Numbered from the stretch's first letter, positions 7,110-16,233 are shown. The stretch: DNA of 64,000 nt from Marinobacter gudaonensis (GCF_900115175.1 NZ_FOYV01000001.1:1798001-1862000), one strand, 5' to 3'. Numbers and translations are program-made. The notes: generated by a model from the letters alone, not told the origin.

Positions 7110-8843
7110 TTATGTGGGTGTTTCTGCACTGACAAGCCGCAGGGCCTCGTCCAGAGACGAAGTATAGCGGCTCACGCCCTTGATGGGTGCCACACCGGCA
7201 CGGGCCAGGGTCCGGAGGGGCTGAAACTGCAGATCGGCAATGACAACCTCGGTCCCTTCCCGCTGACAGGTGACAATCAGCTTGTTCAGTGCGGCCAGGC
7301 CGCCGCCGTCGAGCACGGTGACTCCGTCCATATAGAGGATAAACCCGCGAGCATCGCGGGACATGACGGCCAGCTCGCCGAAGATCCGGTCTGCCGCTGC
7401 AAAGAACAGCGGACCATTGATTTTGAACACCCGCCACCCCTCGGGCAGCCCCCTGCCAGCGACCCGACTGCCAGCGGTAATGTCCGTTACCCGCGTCATC
7501 CGCGCCATCTCACGCATGAACAGTACCGCCGCCAGCAATACACCGGTCGTGATTGCAATCACCATGTCCAGCAGCACCGTCAGGGAGAAACAGGTGAGAA
7601 ACACGAGGATGTCACTGCGAGGGGCGGTTTTCAGCAGGTGCACGGCCTTGGGGGCCTCACTCATGTTCCAGGCCACCATCACCAGCAGGGCCGCCATGGC
7701 GGGCATGGGAAGGTACGCCAGCACGCCTGACAGGGTCACCAGTGCCAGCAGCACCACGAGGGAGTGCACCATGGCCGAGACCGGTGATTCGGCTCCGGCC
7801 CGGTAATTGGCGGCCGAGCGGGCTATCGCGGCGGTGGCGGTGATACCCCCGAAGAACGGCGTGACGATATTGCCCAGGCCCTGCCCCATCAGTTCACTGT
7901 TGGCACTGTGACGTTTGCCGGTCATGCCATCCAGCACCACCGCGCACAGCAGTGATTCGATGGCACCGAGCATGGCAATGGCAAAGGCGGCGGGCAGCAG
8001 ATCCCGGAACAGTGACCATGAAAAGCCGATGGCCTCGCCGGAGGCGCCCGCCTGCTGCCAGGGCCAGACGAACTCGGGCAGGAACGGTGGAATGCCCGCC
8101 CCCTCGGAGCCATCCGGAAGCAGATAGGTGAAGCTTGAGCCAATGGTTGCGACACCGGCGCCCTGGGCATTGCACCAGAGCGCCAGCAGGCTGCCAATCA
8201 CCAGCGCGGGAAGGTGGGGCGGCACCGGCGTTTTCAGCCGGGGCCAGAGCAACATCACCGCGAGGGTCAGGCCGGCAATGAGCGCACTGACCCGGTCCAT
8301 CTGCGGCAGCGCGCCAGCCAGTGTCACCAGTTTCTGCCAGAAGTGCCCGGGCAGGTCGCCGATGGGCAGCCCGAGAAAATCCGGTATTTGAAGGATGGCA
8401 ATCACCACGGCGATGCCGGCGGTAAAGCCCAGGGTAACGGACTCGGGAATATATTCGATCAATCGCCCCAGGCGCATCACGGCCATGGCTACCAGCAGAA
8501 CACCGGACATCAGGGTGGCGAGCAGCAACCCGCCCAGGCCGTAGGTCTGGGCGATGGGGTACAGAATCACCACGAAGGCGGCGGTGGGGCCGGAGATACT
8601 GAACCGGCTGCCACCGGTCAGGGCAATGACAAAGCCGGCGATAATCGCGGTATACAGGCCGTACTGAGGCGCCACGCCACTGGCGATGGCCAGCGCCATG
8701 GCCAGCGGGATGGCGATGATGCCTACGGTAACGCCGGCCATCAGATCACGCAGCAAACGCCGCCCCCGGTAACGCTCATCCAGGCAGGCTTCGCGAAAGG
8801 CGTGAGCCAGGCGAAGGGAAAACAGATGGGCGCGGTGCGGCAT
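7110..8843 (-). CDS. SulP-family anion transporter with STAS domain
   Basis: The 577-residue protein has the SulP signature near its start (GVTVGIIAIPLAMALAIASG), about ten to twelve membrane segments, and a C-terminal cytoplasmic STAS domain (about residues 430-550, with GFILYMDGVTVLDGGGLAAL). SulP proteins move sulfate, bicarbonate or dicarboxylates, usually with Na or H; the sequence alone does not fix the substrate. The ATG at 8843 is preferred to an upstream TTG, although its ribosome site (AAAGAG) is modest. It is the first gene of a two-gene unit with the CASTOR/POLLUX-like channel, which hints at linked ion balance. Confidence 0.9.
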   Translation of the reverse strand: MPHRAHLFSLRLAHAFREACLDERYRGRRLLRDLMAGVTVGIIAIPLAMALAIASGVAPQYGLYTAIIAGFVIALTGGSRFSISGPTAAFVVILYPIAQTYGLGGLLLATLMSGVLLVAMAVMRLGRLIEYIPESVTLGFTAGIAVVIAILQIPDFLGLPIGDLPGHFWQKLVTLAGALPQMDRVSALIAGLTLAVMLLWPRLKTPVPPHLPALVIGSLLALWCNAQGAGVATIGSSFTYLLPDGSEGAGIPPFLPEFVWPWQQAGASGEAIGFSWSLFRDLLPAAFAIAMLGAIESLLCAVVLDGMTGKRHSANSELMGQGLGNIVTPFFGGITATAAIARSAANYRAGAESPVSAMVHSLVVLLALVTLSGVLAYLPMPAMAALLVMVAWNMSEAPKAVHLLKTAPRSDILVFLTCFSLTVLLDMVIAITTGVLLAAVLFMREMARMTRVTDITAGSRVAGRGLPEGWRVFKINGPLFFAAADRIFGELAVMSRDARGFILYMDGVTVLDGGGLAALNKLIVTCQREGTEVVIADLQFQPLRTLARAGVAPIKGVSRYTSSLDEALRLVSAETPT

Positions 8844-8935
8844 AGTGGACTCTTTTGCTAACGGCAAGACAGTTGCTTCGCAACCGGTGGAATTATAGGC
8901 TCGGCCAATCGGGCCGCGGAAGCGTATGGCTTATT

Positions 8936-9949
8936 ATGAATCAAGTTACTCTGGTTACTCTGACACTGCTGGTTTCCACTTTCCTGTTGATGAATGGATG
9001 CGCCGCCATGCCCGATGCCCCGGCCCCGGAACCGCTCTCAGCGCCCATGAGCCAATACGATGCCCGCATCGTGGCGCCGCCTGGCAACAGGCCCCTTGGT
9101 ATCGAGGAACTGGCCGAACGGCTGGCCGGTACCGATGTGGTGGTTGTCGGAGAATATCATGGCCATCATGCCTCGCATCTCCTGCAATCAGGCCTTCAGC
9201 AGGCCCTGTACCGGCAGCACCGGCAGCAGGTCCTGTCCATGGAGCAGTTCGACCTTGATCATCAGGATGCCCTGAACCGGTACCTGGCTGGCGACATCGG
9301 CGAAGCCGAAATGATTGAAGACGCAGAGGCCTGGGACAACTACCGCGGCGCCTACCGGCCCCTGGTGGAGTTTGCGCGCCTGCATGACCTGCCGGTGATC
9401 GCTGCCAACGCCCCGGCCCATGTGGTTCGCTGCGTGGGCCGACAGGGGCCAGAGTATCTCGACAATCTGCCTGAGCCAGTCAGACACTCCCTGCCAGCAA
9501 AGCCCTTCCTGGACATTCCCGCCTACCGGGAGAAGTTCATGGCCGCCATCGGCGCCAGCCACCGGGCAGACAGCACGATGAAGGAGCGCATGAGCAACAC
9601 CTACAAGGCCCAGCTCCTGCGGGACAACACCATGGCCGAGCGCATTCTCCAGGCACGCTCACAATACCCGGAACACCAGATCCTGCACATCACCGGCACC
9701 TTCCACAGCGAGCAGGGCCTGGGAACGGTCGCCCTGCTGAAGCAACGGGCGCCGGCGGTTTCCGTTGCGGTGATCAGCCCGGTTGTCTGGCCCCGGGAGG
9801 ACGACACCCCACCCCTGGCAGAGAACCGTACCCATGGCGACTATCTCTACCTGATCCAGCCCCTGCCGGAGGAATTCCGTGACCCGGAGCGCGCACGCAA
9901 GGCCATGGCCGAGCGCTTCAGCACGTCCGCCCGCACGGACTGTGACTGA
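8936..9949 (+). CDS. ChaN-family lipoprotein (haem-binding/Tiki-like)
   Basis: The 337-residue product begins with a lipoprotein signal peptide whose Cys22 follows LLMNG, so it is probably lipid-anchored in the outer membrane. The ChaN domain follows, with the typical start VVVVGEYHGHHASH and the conserved DLDHQDALNRYL region. Campylobacter ChaN binds haem and is linked to iron uptake; related Tiki domains are metalloproteases. No TonB-dependent receptor gene lies beside it. The ATG at 8936 was selected because it starts the signal peptide. The gene is divergent from the SulP gene, with about 90 bases between them. Confidence 0.85.
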   Translation: MNQVTLVTLTLLVSTFLLMNGCAAMPDAPAPEPLSAPMSQYDARIVAPPGNRPLGIEELAERLAGTDVVVVGEYHGHHASHLLQSGLQQALYRQHRQQVLSMEQFDLDHQDALNRYLAGDIGEAEMIEDAEAWDNYRGAYRPLVEFARLHDLPVIAANAPAHVVRCVGRQGPEYLDNLPEPVRHSLPAKPFLDIPAYREKFMAAIGASHRADSTMKERMSNTYKAQLLRDNTMAERILQARSQYPEHQILHITGTFHSEQGLGTVALLKQRAPAVSVAVISPVVWPREDDTPPLAENRTHGDYLYLIQPLPEEFRDPERARKAMAERFSTSARTDCD

Positions 9950-9959
9950 CCACCCTCAG

Positions 9960-10505
9960 TCAATCGCCGGCCAGTCCGGACTGGGCCTTGCGCGCGCTCT
10001 CGAACACCGCGAGATCGTCATCACTGAAGAGCACAAAGCGGATGGTCCGGACGGTTCGCAGCTCGTCGAGCGTGTCAGCCACCGCCTCCATGACTACCTC
10101 CGCCGCCTGGTCCAGCGGGTACCCGAACACGCCTGTGGATATCGCCGGGAACGCAATCGATGCCAGGCCATGATGGTCGGCCAACCGGAGCGCATTGTGA
10201 ATACACTCTGCCAGCAGCCGGTCCGAAGGCTCATCCACCCCATAGACCGGCCCCAGGCAGTGGATGACGTGCCGGTTTGGCAGCTTGTGGGCCCCGGTGA
10301 TCACCGCCTGACCGGGCTGGATCGGGGCCAGGGGCCGACACTCCTCGGCGAGCTCCGGCCCGGCGGCGCCGTGAATGGCGCCCGCCACACCGCTACCCGG
10401 CATCAGCTCGCCGTTGGCGGCATTGACGATGGCATCCATATCCGGCTGTGCGGCGATATTGCCCTGCACGCACTCCACCCTCACCGAAGCTGTCCTGTCT
10501 GTCAT
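9960..10505 (-). CDS. Macrodomain protein, predicted O-acetyl-ADP-ribose deacetylase
   Basis: The 181-residue cytoplasmic protein is a single macrodomain. It shows the ligand-binding motifs DAIVNAANGELMPGSGVAGAIH and FPAISTGVFGYPLDQAAEV, as in MacroD/YmdB-type enzymes that hydrolyse O-acetyl-ADP-ribose or remove mono-ADP-ribose. The Asn-Ala-Ala-Asn motif is intact. The length is close to YmdB. It ends 10 bases from the converging ChaN gene and starts divergently from the SIMPL gene; no ADP-ribosyltransferase or toxin partner is nearby, so it is probably a housekeeping enzyme. Confidence 0.9.
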   Translation of the reverse strand: MTDRTASVRVECVQGNIAAQPDMDAIVNAANGELMPGSGVAGAIHGAAGPELAEECRPLAPIQPGQAVITGAHKLPNRHVIHCLGPVYGVDEPSDRLLAECIHNALRLADHHGLASIAFPAISTGVFGYPLDQAAEVVMEAVADTLDELRTVRTIRFVLFSDDDLAVFESARKAQSGLAGD

Positions 10506-10620
10506 GATTCCTCCCTTTTCGCCGCAGCGGCGAAACGCTAATCTTGATGGCTGTTTTCAGCATAGCAGTCGACCACCGGCACCTGCCCGGGCCGATTGCG
10601 ACAGCACACAGGGACACGCC

Positions 10621-11331
10621 ATGAAAGCAATCTCCGCACTGATCCTGGGTATCAGCGCCATCATTGCCGCCGCGCTGATTGGTGATGGCCTCACCGACCT
10701 GCGCACCGGCGACCGGTATGTCACCGTCAAGGGCGTGGCGGAACGGGAGGTGACCGCCGATCTCGCGCTCTGGCCTATCCGGTTTGTGGCTACCGGCAAT
10801 TCCCTGAACGCGGCCCAGGAAAAGGCCCGAAGTAGCCGGGATGCCATCATGGCGTTCCTCAATCTGCAGGCAATCGGCCAGGACGCGGTGGAGCTGCAAC
10901 GCCTGGACGTCACCGATACCAGCGCCAACCCCTACCAGAACTCAAACGGCGAGCAGCAGTTCATCATCAACCAGACGCTGATGGTGCGCAGCACCGATAT
11001 CGACCGCATCCGCCAGGCCGCACAGGGCGTCAGTGAACTGGTGGACTCGGGCGTGGTGCTGTCTTCCGACTACGGGCCTTCCGGCCCCACCTACCTGTTC
11101 AACGGCCTGAACGACATCAAGCCAGACATGATCGCCGAAGCCACAGCCTCGGCCCGGGAAGCCGCCGCACAGTTCGCCAAGGATGCCAACACCGAACTTG
11201 GCGGGCTGCGGCGTGCGAACCAGGGGGTGTTCCAGATACTGGCCCGGGACCAGGCGCCAGGCGTGATGGAAGAGCAGCAGCCAGTGAAAACCGTCCGGGT
11301 GGTGTCAACGGTGGAATACTACCTGCGTTAG
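10621..11331 (+). CDS. SIMPL (DUF541) domain exported protein
   Basis: The 236-residue protein has an N-terminal hydrophobic segment (ISALILGISAIIAAALIG) acting as signal peptide or anchor, then the SIMPL domain starting YVTVKGVAEREVTADLALW. Members are envelope proteins of poorly defined function, sometimes tied to oxidative stress or, in animals, to IRAK-1 signalling. GACACGCC separates an AGGG ribosome site from the ATG. It is divergent from the macrodomain gene and convergent with the GH84 gene, so it is monocistronic. Confidence 0.85.
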   Translation: MKAISALILGISAIIAAALIGDGLTDLRTGDRYVTVKGVAEREVTADLALWPIRFVATGNSLNAAQEKARSSRDAIMAFLNLQAIGQDAVELQRLDVTDTSANPYQNSNGEQQFIINQTLMVRSTDIDRIRQAAQGVSELVDSGVVLSSDYGPSGPTYLFNGLNDIKPDMIAEATASAREAAAQFAKDANTELGGLRRANQGVFQILARDQAPGVMEEQQPVKTVRVVSTVEYYLR

Positions 11332-11357
11332 AATACTACCCGCGCTGAAGAGTGGCC

Positions 11358-12425
11358 TTACTGCGTTGCCACCATTTCATCGGTCACCCGGTACTCGCCG
11401 GCAAGCCAGCGCAGAATCTCATTGGCAGCGGGGTGGTCGAACGCGTCGTAGGTGTGCTGCAGACTCTGTCTTTTTTCGTCGCTGATACGCCCCAGGCCGG
11501 CGTCCTGCAGCACCAGAAGATCCGCCTGCAGCTGCGCCGCCAGATCCCGCCCGAGCACTTCCCGCGAGACGTTGCGGAAAGCCTGGCCGTACTGGTAGGC
11601 CGGCCCCAGTCGGTAGGATTCCGCCAGCGTGATCGCGGGGATGGCGGTCAGCGTCGGTTGCAAGGCGGGATTGATGCCGTGTCCGGCCAGATGCGCCGCA
11701 TTCGCCGCCGGCCGGCCGGTGAAGGCCCGCAGGTGCAAATGCTGCGACATCCGGTCGCCGTCGTTCACCGGGTAGTTGTCCCACAGCACTGGTTTGCGCC
11801 CCAGCAGGTCGCCCACCCGTTTCAGGTGTCCCGGCGAGATCTCCCGGGAACACACTTCCTCTCCGGTCCAGAAAATATTCACCGAATGATCCAGCTTGCG
11901 CCCCAGGGTCTCCAGGTAATCAGCGGGCCGCTCGCCGAACACCCGGTCGAGCACCGGGTCGTCGGAATAGTAGCTGGGACAGACACTCAAGCGGGCGATG
12001 CCGGTGCTTTCGCGCACCCAGTCGACAATGTCGACCTGGCTGCGGGCTAGGTCCGGCGTGTCGGCGGTCATGTCATCGAACAGAATGGCCAGTTCATCAA
12101 TGTCCATTCGTTCCAGCAGTTCGAGTTTGTGGGCGAGTGCGGTACGGGCTTCGTCGTCAAACCGGTTAAAAACCTCGAACGGGCTCAACCCGACGCCAAA
12201 CCGCATGCCCTGTTGGCGGCAGAAACGGGCGAAATCCGCAAGCTCGGCGGCTACCGCCGGCGGGTGCGGCTGTTGCCACTTTCGTCGCAGGTAAAGATCC
12301 GCCTTGGGCGCATACAGGTAAAAGCCATAACCGTGCGGGGCCAGGGTTCGCACCAGATGCCGGCGCTCTTCCCAGGTCCACATGGGGCCATAGAATCCTT
12401 CGATGATGCCCAGTGTCGTTGTCAT
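11358..12425 (-). CDS. GH84-like beta-N-acetylglucosaminidase, catalytic domain only
   Basis: The 355-residue protein begins with GIIEGFYGPMW, the hallmark of the GH84 (hyaluronidase/O-GlcNAcase) catalytic barrel. It carries the paired catalytic aspartates in LAILFDDM (Asp117-Asp118). There is no signal peptide and none of the accessory domains found in secreted clostridial enzymes, so it is probably cytoplasmic. The ATG at 12425 has GGAGGGG upstream and opens the domain exactly. The natural substrate in such a bacterium is unclear; cell-wall sugars or GlcNAc-modified proteins are possibilities. Confidence 0.82.
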   Translation of the reverse strand: MTTTLGIIEGFYGPMWTWEERRHLVRTLAPHGYGFYLYAPKADLYLRRKWQQPHPPAVAAELADFARFCRQQGMRFGVGLSPFEVFNRFDDEARTALAHKLELLERMDIDELAILFDDMTADTPDLARSQVDIVDWVRESTGIARLSVCPSYYSDDPVLDRVFGERPADYLETLGRKLDHSVNIFWTGEEVCSREISPGHLKRVGDLLGRKPVLWDNYPVNDGDRMSQHLHLRAFTGRPAANAAHLAGHGINPALQPTLTAIPAITLAESYRLGPAYQYGQAFRNVSREVLGRDLAAQLQADLLVLQDAGLGRISDEKRQSLQHTYDAFDHPAANEILRWLAGEYRVTDEMVATQ

Positions 12426-12562
12426 GATGCCACGCCCCTCCGGTTTCCAGGGCTGGCGGTTCACCAACCCATAACCGTCAATTTTGACTAGACTGATGAG
12501 TATTGCCAACCAGAAAACCGATCCATGTTCCGCATGGCCAGATCCCTTCAAGGAGGCGCGCG

Positions 12563-13021
12563 ATGGAGATAAAAACCTTTGAAGACCTGATTGACTGGAC
12601 GCGACAACTGCACGCGCATCTGGCCAGGTGCCTGCACGAGTCCGCCAAGCTGAACAACGACGAGAGGGCCAGCGCATTGCTCGACTACCTCGCCGGCCAT
12701 GAGGCATTGCTTGAGAAAGCCGTCGGCGAATTCGAGAAACAGGCAGATCGAAAGGCCATGGACACCCGCCTGTACGACTACCTGAACCACAAACCGATTG
12801 GCCCCAGCGCCGACTCCTACACCCACTACGCCTCCATGTCCTTCCGGGATATCGCCGCCGAGGTGTTCCAGTTCCATGATCAGGTTATGGACCTCTACGA
12901 CTCCCTGATCGGCAAGGCCGAGATTTCCGAGGCCAAGGCCCTGCTGGAAGACCTGCTGGCCATGGAGGAACACGAGGCCATGCGACTTTCGAGTCAGATC
13001 GGCCGGATGGAAGACCTCTGA
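12563..13021 (+). CDS. Small predicted four-helix, ferritin-like protein
   Basis: This 152-residue, highly charged protein is predicted to be all alpha-helical, with no signal peptide. Glu and His are spaced along the helices, as in LDYLAGHEALLEKAV and LLAMEEHEAMRLSSQIGRMEDL. This ExxH-type pattern suggests a ferritin-like or rubrerythrin-like bundle, but metal binding is inferred. AAGGAGG stands seven bases before the ATG. It is divergent from the GH84 gene, with 137 bases between them, and precedes the TRAP operon. I cannot name the family. Confidence 0.6.
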   Translation: MEIKTFEDLIDWTRQLHAHLARCLHESAKLNNDERASALLDYLAGHEALLEKAVGEFEKQADRKAMDTRLYDYLNHKPIGPSADSYTHYASMSFRDIAAEVFQFHDQVMDLYDSLIGKAEISEAKALLEDLLAMEEHEAMRLSSQIGRMEDL

Positions 13022-13171
13022 TCCCGCTTAAGACCAAGGTCGTACAACCAGCGGTTTTTGATTTAGTTTGTTAACGATAATTGCTAACGTGAACTAGCAT
13101 TGAGAGTAGTTCAGTCCCTTAACAAGGGGGGGACGCTCGACCCACAAAAACGATAAGAGGATAGAAGAGCA

Positions 13172-14248
13172 ATGAAGATCCGTTCTGTTCTTTCCGCGGC
13201 TGTGTTGGCTGTGGCAACCACCTTTGCCTCCACGCAGGCGCTCGCCCAAGAGACTTTCACCCTCCGCCTGGCGGAAACCTGGGGACCAAACTTCCCGATT
13301 TTCGGTGACACAACCAAGCGCTTCGCCGAAAACGTTGAAAAAATGTCCGACGGACGCCTGAAAGTCCGTATCGATTCCGCCAACAAACACAAGGCCCCCC
13401 TGGGCGTGTTTGACATGGTCAAGGCCGGCCAGTACGACATGGGCCACTCCGCGTCCTACTACTGGAAAGGCAAGGTTCCCGAAACCCTGTTCTTCACCAG
13501 CATGCCCTTTGGCATGAATGCCATGGAACAGTACGCCTGGTTCTACCACGGCGGCGGCATGGAGCTGATGCAGGAGGTCTACGAGCCCCACAACATGCTG
13601 TCCTTCCCCGGCGGTAACACCGGTGTCCAGATGGGCGGCTGGTTCCGCAAGGAAATCAAGTCCCTGGAGGACCTGCAGGGCCTCAAGATGCGCATCCCGG
13701 GCTTCGCCGGTGAAGTATTCGCCGAAGTGGGCGTAAGCCCGACCAACATCGCCCCGGGCGAGCTCTACACGGCCCTCGAGCGAAACACCATCGATGCGGT
13801 CGAGTGGGTTGGTCCGGCGCTGGACCTGCGTCTTGGCTTCCAGCAGATTGCCGACTACTACTACACCGGTTGGCACGAGCCGGCCACCGAGCTGCAGTTC
13901 CTGGTGAACAAGCGGGTATGGGAAAAGCTGCCGGCAGATCTGCAGGAAATCATGCGTGTGGCCATGCGGACCGCGTCCTACGACATGCTGGTTCACTCCC
14001 AGCACGCCAATGCCGAAGCCTGGGCCAACATCAAGGAAGAGTATCCGAACGTGCAGATCAAGCAGTTCCCGGATGATGTGTTCGATGCCATGTACGCTGC
14101 CAACAACAAGCTGCTGGACGAAGCTGCCAAAGGCAGTGAGATGGCTGCAAAAATCATCAAGTCCCAGCAGGAGTACCTGGAGAAGAGCCGCGCCTACACC
14201 AACATTTCCGAGCGCGCCTACCTCAACACCATGGCCGAAGTCGAGTAA
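13172..14248 (+). CDS. TRAP transporter substrate-binding protein (DctP/TakP-like)
   Basis: The 358-residue periplasmic protein has a signal peptide cut after ALA (about residue 25) and the DctP fold starting FTLRLAETWGPNFP. Features resembling the TakP group, which binds 2-oxo acids with Na, include GWFRKEIKSLEDLQGLKMRI, the AVEWVGP segment and YYYTGWHEPATE. The substrate is therefore predicted to be a 2-oxo monocarboxylate or a similar organic acid, without certainty. It heads a three-gene TRAP operon and is separated from the permease genes by a hairpin that probably trims downstream expression. Confidence 0.9.
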   Translation: MKIRSVLSAAVLAVATTFASTQALAQETFTLRLAETWGPNFPIFGDTTKRFAENVEKMSDGRLKVRIDSANKHKAPLGVFDMVKAGQYDMGHSASYYWKGKVPETLFFTSMPFGMNAMEQYAWFYHGGGMELMQEVYEPHNMLSFPGGNTGVQMGGWFRKEIKSLEDLQGLKMRIPGFAGEVFAEVGVSPTNIAPGELYTALERNTIDAVEWVGPALDLRLGFQQIADYYYTGWHEPATELQFLVNKRVWEKLPADLQEIMRVAMRTASYDMLVHSQHANAEAWANIKEEYPNVQIKQFPDDVFDAMYAANNKLLDEAAKGSEMAAKIIKSQQEYLEKSRAYTNISERAYLNTMAEVE

Positions 14249-14267
14249 GATATTGGCTTTAACGGAG

Positions 14268-14300
14268 CCGGGATCGCTCTTGCAGTGATCCCGGTTTTGT
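14268..14300 (+). terminator. Intercistronic hairpin with U-tract (partial terminator)
   Basis: CCGGGATCGCT pairs with AGTGATCCCGG (one G-U pair) around a 5-base loop and is followed by TTTTGTCGTTT. It lies 20 bases after the TRAP binding-protein stop and before the small permease gene. It probably lowers permease expression relative to the abundant binding protein. Confidence 0.75.
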
Positions 14301-14347
14301 CGTTTAGAGCAATCGAAAATCGCCAGCCCGCTGGCGGAGGATCATCA

Positions 14348-14893
14348 ATGCGGTGGATTATCAAACTGGATGAGGGGCTTGCGCGCCTGTCCACATTCTG
14401 TGGCTGGGTGGCCTGTGTTGCCATGATTCTGATGGCAGCCAACGTCTTTTACGACGTGGTGGCCCGCTACGCGTTCAACAATGTTTCAATCGGTATGCAG
14501 GAAATGGAGTGGCACCTCTATTCGGTGGTGTTCCTGCTGGGCATTCCCTATGCGCTGCGCACGGATGGCCACGTGCGGGTCGACGTCTTCTACACAAAAT
14601 GGAGCAACAAGGCCAAGGCGTGGGTCAATCTGGTTGGCGCCCTGATCTTCGTCATACCGTTCGCCTACCTGATCGGTATCTATGGTTACGATTTTGCCCT
14701 CGACTCCTACAACATGGGGGAAGGCAGCGGTGACCCGGGCGGCCTGCCCCACCGCTGGATCATCAAGTCGGTCATTCCGATCACCGCCGTTTTCATCGCA
14801 ATCGCCGGGCTTAATATGGTGACCTACGCGCTGCGGGTCATGGCAGGCGACAAGGAATACGAAGGCGAACACAGCGCAGGAGGCCTGTCATGA
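14348..14893 (+). CDS. TRAP transporter small permease (DctQ)
   Basis: The 181-residue inner-membrane protein has four membrane segments and the DctQ features FYDVVARYAFNNVSIGMQEMEWHLYS and ALRTDGHVRVDVFY. It pairs with the large permease to form the membrane part of the Na-driven TRAP importer. The ATG at 14348 follows GGAGG; an upstream GTG lies inside the terminator-like hairpin and was rejected. Its stop overlaps the start of the large-permease gene by four bases (ATGA), which indicates translational coupling. Confidence 0.92.
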   Translation: MRWIIKLDEGLARLSTFCGWVACVAMILMAANVFYDVVARYAFNNVSIGMQEMEWHLYSVVFLLGIPYALRTDGHVRVDVFYTKWSNKAKAWVNLVGALIFVIPFAYLIGIYGYDFALDSYNMGEGSGDPGGLPHRWIIKSVIPITAVFIAIAGLNMVTYALRVMAGDKEYEGEHSAGGLS

Positions 14894-16185
14894 TCGGTAT
14901 GATTATGTTCGGGGTTGCCCTGCTGATGCTCATGCTGGGGTTCCCGGTTGCCTTTACCTTCGGGGGCGTTGCGCTGTTCTTCGGAATCTTTGCTGAAGGC
15001 ATGGATCTGTTTGCCTTCATGCCCTACCGCATCATGAGCGTGATGCAGAACACCGTGCTGATGGCTGTGCCCCTGTTTATCTTCATGGGCGTGGTGCTGC
15101 AGCGCACCCGGCTGGCAGAACAGCTGTTGACCTCCATGGGCCGCCTGTTCGGTGGTTTGCCTGGCGGTCTTGCCATTTCAACCATCCTGGTAGGCGCTCT
15201 GCTTGCAGCTTCCACCGGTGTGGTCGGTGCCAGTGTGGTTGCCATGGGCCTGATCTCCCTGCCGGTGATGCTGGCACACAAATACGACAAGCGGCTGGCC
15301 ACAGGCACCATCTGTGCGTCCGGCACTCTCGGACAGATTGTCCCGCCCTCCATCATCCTGATCATCCTGGGTGACGTACTGGGCCTGCCCGTGGGCGATC
15401 TGTTCAAGGCGGCGGTCTGGCCCGGCGTGGTGCTGATCGGCCTGTATATCCTCTATATTCTGGTGCTGACCCGGTTCCGGCCTGAAACGGCGCCGGCCAT
15501 GCCGGAAGACGACAGCGTGTCCCGCAAGAAGGAAATCCTCGACGCGCTGCTGGCCATTATTCCGCCGCTGGCACTCATCGTGGTGGTACTGGGTTCCATC
15601 TTCACCGGCATTGCCACGCCCACCGAGTCATCGGCCCTGGGCGGCGTTGGCGCCGTGGTTCTGGCCATCATCTATCGCCAGTTCTCCTTCAAAATGGTGT
15701 GGGATGCCTCCAAGGACACGGTGAAAGTCACCGCCATGGTTTTTGCCATCCTGATCGGTGCTACGGCCTTCTCCATGGTCTTCAGCTACACCGGCGGCGA
15801 CTACCTGCTGGAAGAATGGCTCCTACAGCTTCCGGGCGAGAAGTGGGGCTTCATCATTCTGGCCATGGCGGTCATTCTGGTGCTGGGCTTCTTCATCGAT
15901 TTCGTGGAAATCTCGTTCATCATCGTGCCCATTCTGGCGCCGGTGGCCGAGGCCCTGGGCATCAACATGCTCTGGTTTGCCATCCTGATCGCGATGAACC
16001 TGCAAACCAGCTTCCTGACGCCACCGTTCGGGTTCTCGCTCTTCTATCTGAAAGGGGTGGCACCACCGGAGGTGCGAACAACGGATATCTACAAAGGTGT
16101 GTTGCCCTTTATTCTCATTCAGATACTGGTGTTGGCCCTGATCGTGATTTTTCCGGAATGGTTCGGGATGAGTTCATCCTACTGA
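14890..16185 (+). CDS. TRAP transporter large permease (DctM)
   Basis: The 431-residue protein has about eleven or twelve membrane helices and DctM motifs such as LLAASTGVVGASVVAMGLISLP and GTICASGTLGQIVPPSI. It forms the transport channel driven by the Na gradient. The C-terminal half repeats the fold (AILIGATAFSMVFSYTGG, then FLTPPFGFSLFYLKGVAPP). It is the last gene of the operon and is followed by a strong terminator. Confidence 0.95.
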   Translation: MIGMIMFGVALLMLMLGFPVAFTFGGVALFFGIFAEGMDLFAFMPYRIMSVMQNTVLMAVPLFIFMGVVLQRTRLAEQLLTSMGRLFGGLPGGLAISTILVGALLAASTGVVGASVVAMGLISLPVMLAHKYDKRLATGTICASGTLGQIVPPSIILIILGDVLGLPVGDLFKAAVWPGVVLIGLYILYILVLTRFRPETAPAMPEDDSVSRKKEILDALLAIIPPLALIVVVLGSIFTGIATPTESSALGGVGAVVLAIIYRQFSFKMVWDASKDTVKVTAMVFAILIGATAFSMVFSYTGGDYLLEEWLLQLPGEKWGFIILAMAVILVLGFFIDFVEISFIIVPILAPVAEALGINMLWFAILIAMNLQTSFLTPPFGFSLFYLKGVAPPEVRTTDIYKGVLPFILIQILVLALIVIFPEWFGMSSSY

Positions 16186-16203
16186 CGGAAAGCATCCATG
16201 CAG

Positions 16204-16233
16204 AAAAAACCGGGCCAAGGCCCGGTTTTTTTT
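16204..16233 (+). terminator. Rho-independent terminator of the TRAP operon
   Basis: A 7-bp GC stem (CCGGGCC/GGCCCGG) with a two-base apex is preceded by AAAAAA and followed by eight T residues. It lies 20 bases after the large-permease stop and could also act on the opposite strand. Confidence 0.92.

Noticed and set aside
5224..7167. A 647-codon open frame on the plus strand opposite the ion-channel gene
   Set aside because: His/Gln-rich composition typical of antisense to high-GC genes; the minus-strand protein has clear channel motifs.
7110..7437. Longer N-terminus for the CASTOR/POLLUX-like protein extending into the SulP gene
   Set aside because: The extra 113 residues are Arg/Cys-rich antifold sequence, and a good ribosome site precedes the ATG at 7098.
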